Positions 32,083 through 35,101 of a stretch of DNA of 35,101 bases are shown here, piece by piece. The translations under genes and the position numbers were made by a program. The stretch covers positions 1 to 35,101 of the forward strand of contig CAVSPW010000006.1 of the NCBI GenBank assembly GCA_963729935.1. Reading direction: 5' to 3'. This DNA comes from CAIKMD01 sp963729935 (lineage in GTDB: Bacteria; Pseudomonadota; Alphaproteobacteria; ATCC43930; CGMCC-115725). A model generated the notes under the pieces. The model worked only from the letters and a program-made list of their open reading frames with translations, did not search any database and was not told where the DNA came from. Numbering within the stretch: the stretch's first letter is position 1; each line of letters begins with the position of its first letter.

Positions 32083-33080
32083 GCGACGCGGCACCACAGC
32101 AAAGCGCCGACGCTTCGGACTCCGTCCCGAACAGCGGGCGTCCCCGTAAGCCGCGCCGCGTCCTTGCGCGCATCGGGCTCGCGCTTTCGGGGATCGTCAT
32201 ACTCATCCTGGCCGTGATTGGAACGGAGCCTTATTGGCGACCCTATGTTCAGCCGATCCTGTCCTGGGGTCCGTCCGGAACCACAACAAAATCCGTGACC
32301 AGCGGTGCCCAAGACCCGCTGGCCGCGCGGCTCGACGCGATCGAGCGCCGTCTTGCGGCATTGCCGTCGCTTGATGATCGCATCGGCGCGCTCGAACGCC
32401 GGCCGGCGCCCGATGCCAGCGCGAGTCTTGCGCCGCTCGAAGATCGCGTGCGGCAATTGAGCGCGCGGCTCGACCAGGTCGAGGCGCGGCTGGCGCAAAT
32501 GGTAAAGGATCAGGCTTCGCGCGGCGACAGCGCGCAGCGCGTTCTCATCGTCGCGCTCGCCGATCTCGGCAACGCCGTCTCAACGTCGCGCCCCTTCGCC
32601 GCGCAATTGGTGAGCGTCGAGGCGCTGGGACAGAGCCGCCCCGGCTGGGCGGCCGAGCTGCATCCGCTCGGGGAAGCGGCCAAAACCGGCATCCCCGGCA
32701 TCGCGGTGCTGGCACGGGATTTCTCCGATCAAGTCGCCCCAGCGATCCTGCGCGCCGAGGCGACCTCTCCGGCGGCGCAATCCGGCATCGGCCAAGCCAT
32801 TCTTGCCAAGCTGCGCGCGCTTGTCGTCATCCGCCGCACCGATGCCGGCGGGACCGGTGGAACGCCGGCACAAGAAGCCGTCGCGACCGCCGAGGCGGCG
32901 CTTGCGAAAAGCGATCTTGCCGGCGCCGTCGCGCCTTTGAGCAATCTTTCCGGCCCGGCCCTGGCGGCCGCCGAGCCATGGCTCAAACAGGCGAAATTGC
33001 GGCTCCAGGCCGAGCAGACGATCGCCCATCTCACCCAGGAAGTCGCAGCCGATCTTGCCGCCGGCGCGGGCGGCGGGTGA
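32079..33080 (+). CDS. Mitofilin-like inner membrane protein
   Basis: A 333-residue protein. Residues 1-28 are hydrophilic and basic, followed by one membrane helix (about 30-48), a periplasmic coiled coil (about 75-150: 'RLDAIERRLAALPSLDDRIGALERR', 'LSARLDQVEARLAQM'), and a helical C-terminal region. This build and its location in hemC-hemD-x-hemY are those of the alphaproteobacterial Mic60/mitofilin-related protein (COG4223), which is linked to intracytoplasmic membrane shape in some species. Its ATG overlaps the hemD stop by four bases, and its own stop overlaps the next start (TGATG). The N-terminal tail is short for the family. Confidence 0.85.
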   Translation: MSDAAPQQSADASDSVPNSGRPRKPRRVLARIGLALSGIVILILAVIGTEPYWRPYVQPILSWGPSGTTTKSVTSGAQDPLAARLDAIERRLAALPSLDDRIGALERRPAPDASASLAPLEDRVRQLSARLDQVEARLAQMVKDQASRGDSAQRVLIVALADLGNAVSTSRPFAAQLVSVEALGQSRPGWAAELHPLGEAAKTGIPGIAVLARDFSDQVAPAILRAEATSPAAQSGIGQAILAKLRALVVIRRTDAGGTGGTPAQEAVATAEAALAKSDLAGAVAPLSNLSGPALAAAEPWLKQAKLRLQAEQTIAHLTQEVAADLAAGAGGG

Positions 33081-34513
33081 TGCGCGCGCTGCCGGCGATC
33101 CTCGTCATCGCGGCACTCATCGCCGGGGCCGTTTTCGTTGCCGACCGTCCGGGCAGCGTCTCGCTCGTCTGGCAGGGGTGGCGCGTCGACACCAGCGTCG
33201 CCGTGCTCTTATTCGGCGTGACCCTTGTCGCAATGGCCGCGGCCCTGTTGTTTCACCTCTTGCGCAAGCTCATCGGCGGTCCGCGCGCTTTCCTGCGCGC
33301 GCGGCGCGATCGCCGCCGCCGCCGCGGCTATCGCGCCTTGACGCAGGGCATGGTCGCTGTGGCCGCCGGCGATGCCGCCGAAGCCAAGCGCTATGCAAGA
33401 CAGGCCGATATGCTTCTGTCGGAGCCGCCGCTGACCTTGCTGCTCTCGGCCCAGGCGGCGCAACTGAACGGCGATCAGAAGGCCGCTCAGAAATATTTCA
33501 CGGCCATGCTCGACCGGCCGGAAACCGAATTTCTCGGCCTGCGCGGCTTGATCATGCAGGCTCTGAAACAGAAAGACGAAGCCGAGGCGCTGCGTCTGGC
33601 GCTGCGCGCCAAGGAGCTGCGGCCGAAGACGCCTTGGGTGCTCTCGAGTCTCGTCGAACTGCAGGCCCGCGCGGCGAATTGGAGCGAGGCGGAGGCGACC
33701 CTGGCGCTCGCGGCAAAGCGCCACGCGCTGCCGCAATCCGAATCGCGTCATCGCCGCGCCGTGATGCTCTATGAGCAAAGCGTTCTTGCGCAAAGCCAGA
33801 ACCGCGATCGCGATGCCATGCGGCTTGCCGGAAAGGCCAATGCGCTGGTGCCCGATTTCGCCCCTGCGGCCATACGCTATGCCGAGCTTCTGGGCGCGGG
33901 AGGCCATCGGCGGCATGCGCGCAAGGTCCTTGAAGCCGCGTGGCGGACCTCGCCCGCGCCTCAGATCGCGGCGGCCTATGACGCGCTTTTTGCCGATGAG
34001 CGGCCGCTGCAACGCCTGAAACGGCTCGAGACGCTCGCCGCGCAGAAGAAGGATCATCCCGAAACCCACATCATGCTCGCCGAGGCCGCGCTCAAGGCGA
34101 GGCTATGGGGCGAGGCGCGCCGGCATCTGGCGGCCGCCGGCGGCAACGAAGCCGCCTCGATGCCGCGTGCCCGCGTCTGCCGACTCATGGCCGAGCTCGA
34201 AGAGGCCGAGCACAACGACCTGCCGGCGGCACGGATGTGGCTTGCGCGCGCGGCAACGACTCAGGGTCAGGAGCCGGCCTATTTTTGCGGCGCCTGCGGC
34301 GCGGAGACCGCAGCCTGGACCGCGCTTTGTCCGCATTGTCACGCCTTCGATGCGATCGAATGGCGGATGCCGGGCCGCGCCCCCGCGCCGCGGCTGGAAG
34401 CGGCGGCCGAAATGACGCCCTCCCTGCCGGTTCCAGGCGCCGGGGCGGCGCGGAGCGGCGAGCCGATCCCGCCTCTCGGCCTTGCGATTGACGATGGGGG
34501 ACCCCGGATATAA
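33080..34513 (+). CDS. HemY-type membrane protein with TPR-like repeats and C-terminal zinc ribbon
   Basis: A 477-residue protein. Two membrane helices (about 4-22 and 37-60) lead into a helical repeat region resembling tetratricopeptide repeats ('ALTQGMVAVAAGDAAEAKRYARQADML', 'LVELQARAANWSEAEATLALAAKRHAL'). Near residues 395-425 four cysteines in CGACG and CPHCH form a likely zinc ribbon ahead of a Pro-rich tail. This is the HemY N-terminal family found at the end of hem operons; despite the name it is not protoporphyrinogen oxidase. Its job is unsettled, perhaps scaffolding of heme-pathway or cell-envelope proteins. It overlaps the mitofilin-like gene by one base. Confidence 0.9.
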   Translation: MRALPAILVIAALIAGAVFVADRPGSVSLVWQGWRVDTSVAVLLFGVTLVAMAAALLFHLLRKLIGGPRAFLRARRDRRRRRGYRALTQGMVAVAAGDAAEAKRYARQADMLLSEPPLTLLLSAQAAQLNGDQKAAQKYFTAMLDRPETEFLGLRGLIMQALKQKDEAEALRLALRAKELRPKTPWVLSSLVELQARAANWSEAEATLALAAKRHALPQSESRHRRAVMLYEQSVLAQSQNRDRDAMRLAGKANALVPDFAPAAIRYAELLGAGGHRRHARKVLEAAWRTSPAPQIAAAYDALFADERPLQRLKRLETLAAQKKDHPETHIMLAEAALKARLWGEARRHLAAAGGNEAASMPRARVCRLMAELEEAEHNDLPAARMWLARAATTQGQEPAYFCGACGAETAAWTALCPHCHAFDAIEWRMPGRAPAPRLEAAAEMTPSLPVPGAGAARSGEPIPPLGLAIDDGGPRI

Positions 34514-34532
34514 GGTCCGGCGCGCTTCCGGC

Positions 34533-34607
<75 letters not shown>

Positions 34608-34735
34608 AATTACCGTTGAAAATCAATCTGTTAATCTTGTGACGTTATCGTTGCGACGGACGCTCGTCCGTCGTGGAAGCATGGCCACCTGACCGATCAC
34701 GCGCGCAGCTGCGGTGCCGAGTGAAATCGGATTGC

Positions 34736-34885
34736 TCATGCTGCTGCGCCTTGCGAGGTATTCGAACGAAGGTTGCCCTCAATCCATTCGATGAGGTCGC
34801 GCCGGCGATAGCGGATCGATCGGCTTGAGACCTTGACGAAACGAGGGCCGCCCCCACGGACACGCCAGTTTTGGAGCGCGCGCGG
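34736..34885 (-). pseudogene. Remnant of an excisionase/AlpA-like helix-turn-helix protein
   Basis: Read on the minus strand, the frame gives PRALQNWRVRGGGPRFVKVS then SRSIRYRRRDLIEWIE and ends in a stop. 'LQNWR..GGGP.F.K......YR..DL..W' is the second half of an AlpA/excisionase-type DNA-binding domain. A TAG sits directly in front (34886-34888), where the recognition helix should continue, and no start is available, so the 5' half is lost. The stop overlaps an ATG in another frame (ATGA) that opens a 38-codon frame down to 34623 with no recognisable family. These genes usually belong to integrated elements; its place beside a tRNA supports that origin. Confidence 0.6.
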
Positions 34886-34971
34886 CTACTCGGTGCAGCG
34901 TGACCTACCACACCTGCACCAAAAGTCAGTCAGAGCCTAATCGTGCCCCTTTTGGGGAGTAAATCAGGCAA

Positions 34972-35101
34972 TTGAATAGTTGCATAACGTGGATCGAGCA
35001 CGCTCTCCCCTCGGCTCAGAATACTGAAATATACACGGACATCGCGGTGTTAGAGTTTCTGGCCCGTATAGCTGCTAAGGATCTCGAAATCCGTCCGGAG
35101 T
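34972..35101 (+). CDS. Partial ORF running off the right edge, unknown
   Basis: From a TTG at 34972 an open frame reads 43 codons to the edge, including WIEHALPSAQNTEIYTDIAV and then LEFLARIAAKDLEIRPE. The composition looks like a real amphipathic helical protein, although local DNA is more AT-rich than the rest of the window. A stop lies shortly upstream, and GGGGAG is 12 bases before the TTG, rather far for a ribosome binding site. I do not recognise the family. Proximity to the excisionase-like remnant suggests accessory DNA. Confidence 0.35.
   Translation, partial: MNSCITWIEHALPSAQNTEIYTDIAVLEFLARIAAKDLEIRPE

Noticed and set aside
31410..33080. A longer plus-strand gene reading through hemD into the mitofilin-like gene
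   Set aside because: The part before 32079 is an out-of-frame reading of hemD. The ATG at 32079 overlaps the hemD stop and gives the normal protein start.

Overview
This is GC-rich DNA from an alphaproteobacterium, probably a free-living soil or water type. The evidence is the hemC-hemD-mitofilin-hemY gene order, the tsaD-gpsA pair facing it, the many oxidative catabolic genes, and a palindromic 'TCATTGCGAG' intergenic repeat of the kind seen in Bradyrhizobium-like genomes. The genus cannot be fixed from sequence reading alone.

Left edge (1-414): the 3' part of a tRNA-Arg(CCG), then a decayed HNH-type remnant. 415-3315 is a three-gene plus-strand operon: an exported NMT1-type binding protein, a predicted diiron heme-oxygenase-like oxidase (HDO), and a leaderless 4,5-dihydroxyphthalate-decarboxylase-like protein. 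3524-8261 is minus strand: a REC-only response regulator, a large hybrid histidine kinase, a small membrane protein, a PAS protein and a small unknown protein.

8482-24704 is dense with catabolic enzymes. It holds two luciferase-like flavin monooxygenases, an ACMSD-type amidohydrolase, an acyl-CoA-dehydrogenase-fold monooxygenase, three molybdenum-hydroxylase large subunits with a single [2Fe-2S] partner, a MetE-C-like methyltransferase, a UbiD decarboxylase and a beta-keto acid cleavage enzyme. Together they read as hydroxylation, ring oxygenation, decarboxylation, C1 removal and retro-Claisen cleavage of an unidentified, probably (hetero)aromatic, substrate. The Ior-type molybdenum hydroxylase locus looks damaged. 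Its Tat leader is out of frame with the enzyme, and its [2Fe-2S] subunit has lost its start at a breakpoint where the tail of an unrelated NHL beta-propeller gene begins.

24798-30301 is a five-gene minus-strand operon (tsaD, gpsA, class I glutamine amidotransferase, amidase, hmgA) with gaps of 1-4 bases, mixing housekeeping and catabolic genes. Facing it, 30407-34513 is a coupled operon of hemC, hemD, a mitofilin-like protein and a HemY-type protein, followed by tRNA-Thr(CGT). The right edge carries a decayed excisionase-like HTH remnant and an ORF that leaves the window.

The most notable points are the SBP/HDO/Pht5-like operon, the cofactor-subunit-poor molybdenum hydroxylase cluster, and the double lesion in the ior-like locus. 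Homology calls come from recognised motifs; no database search was run.
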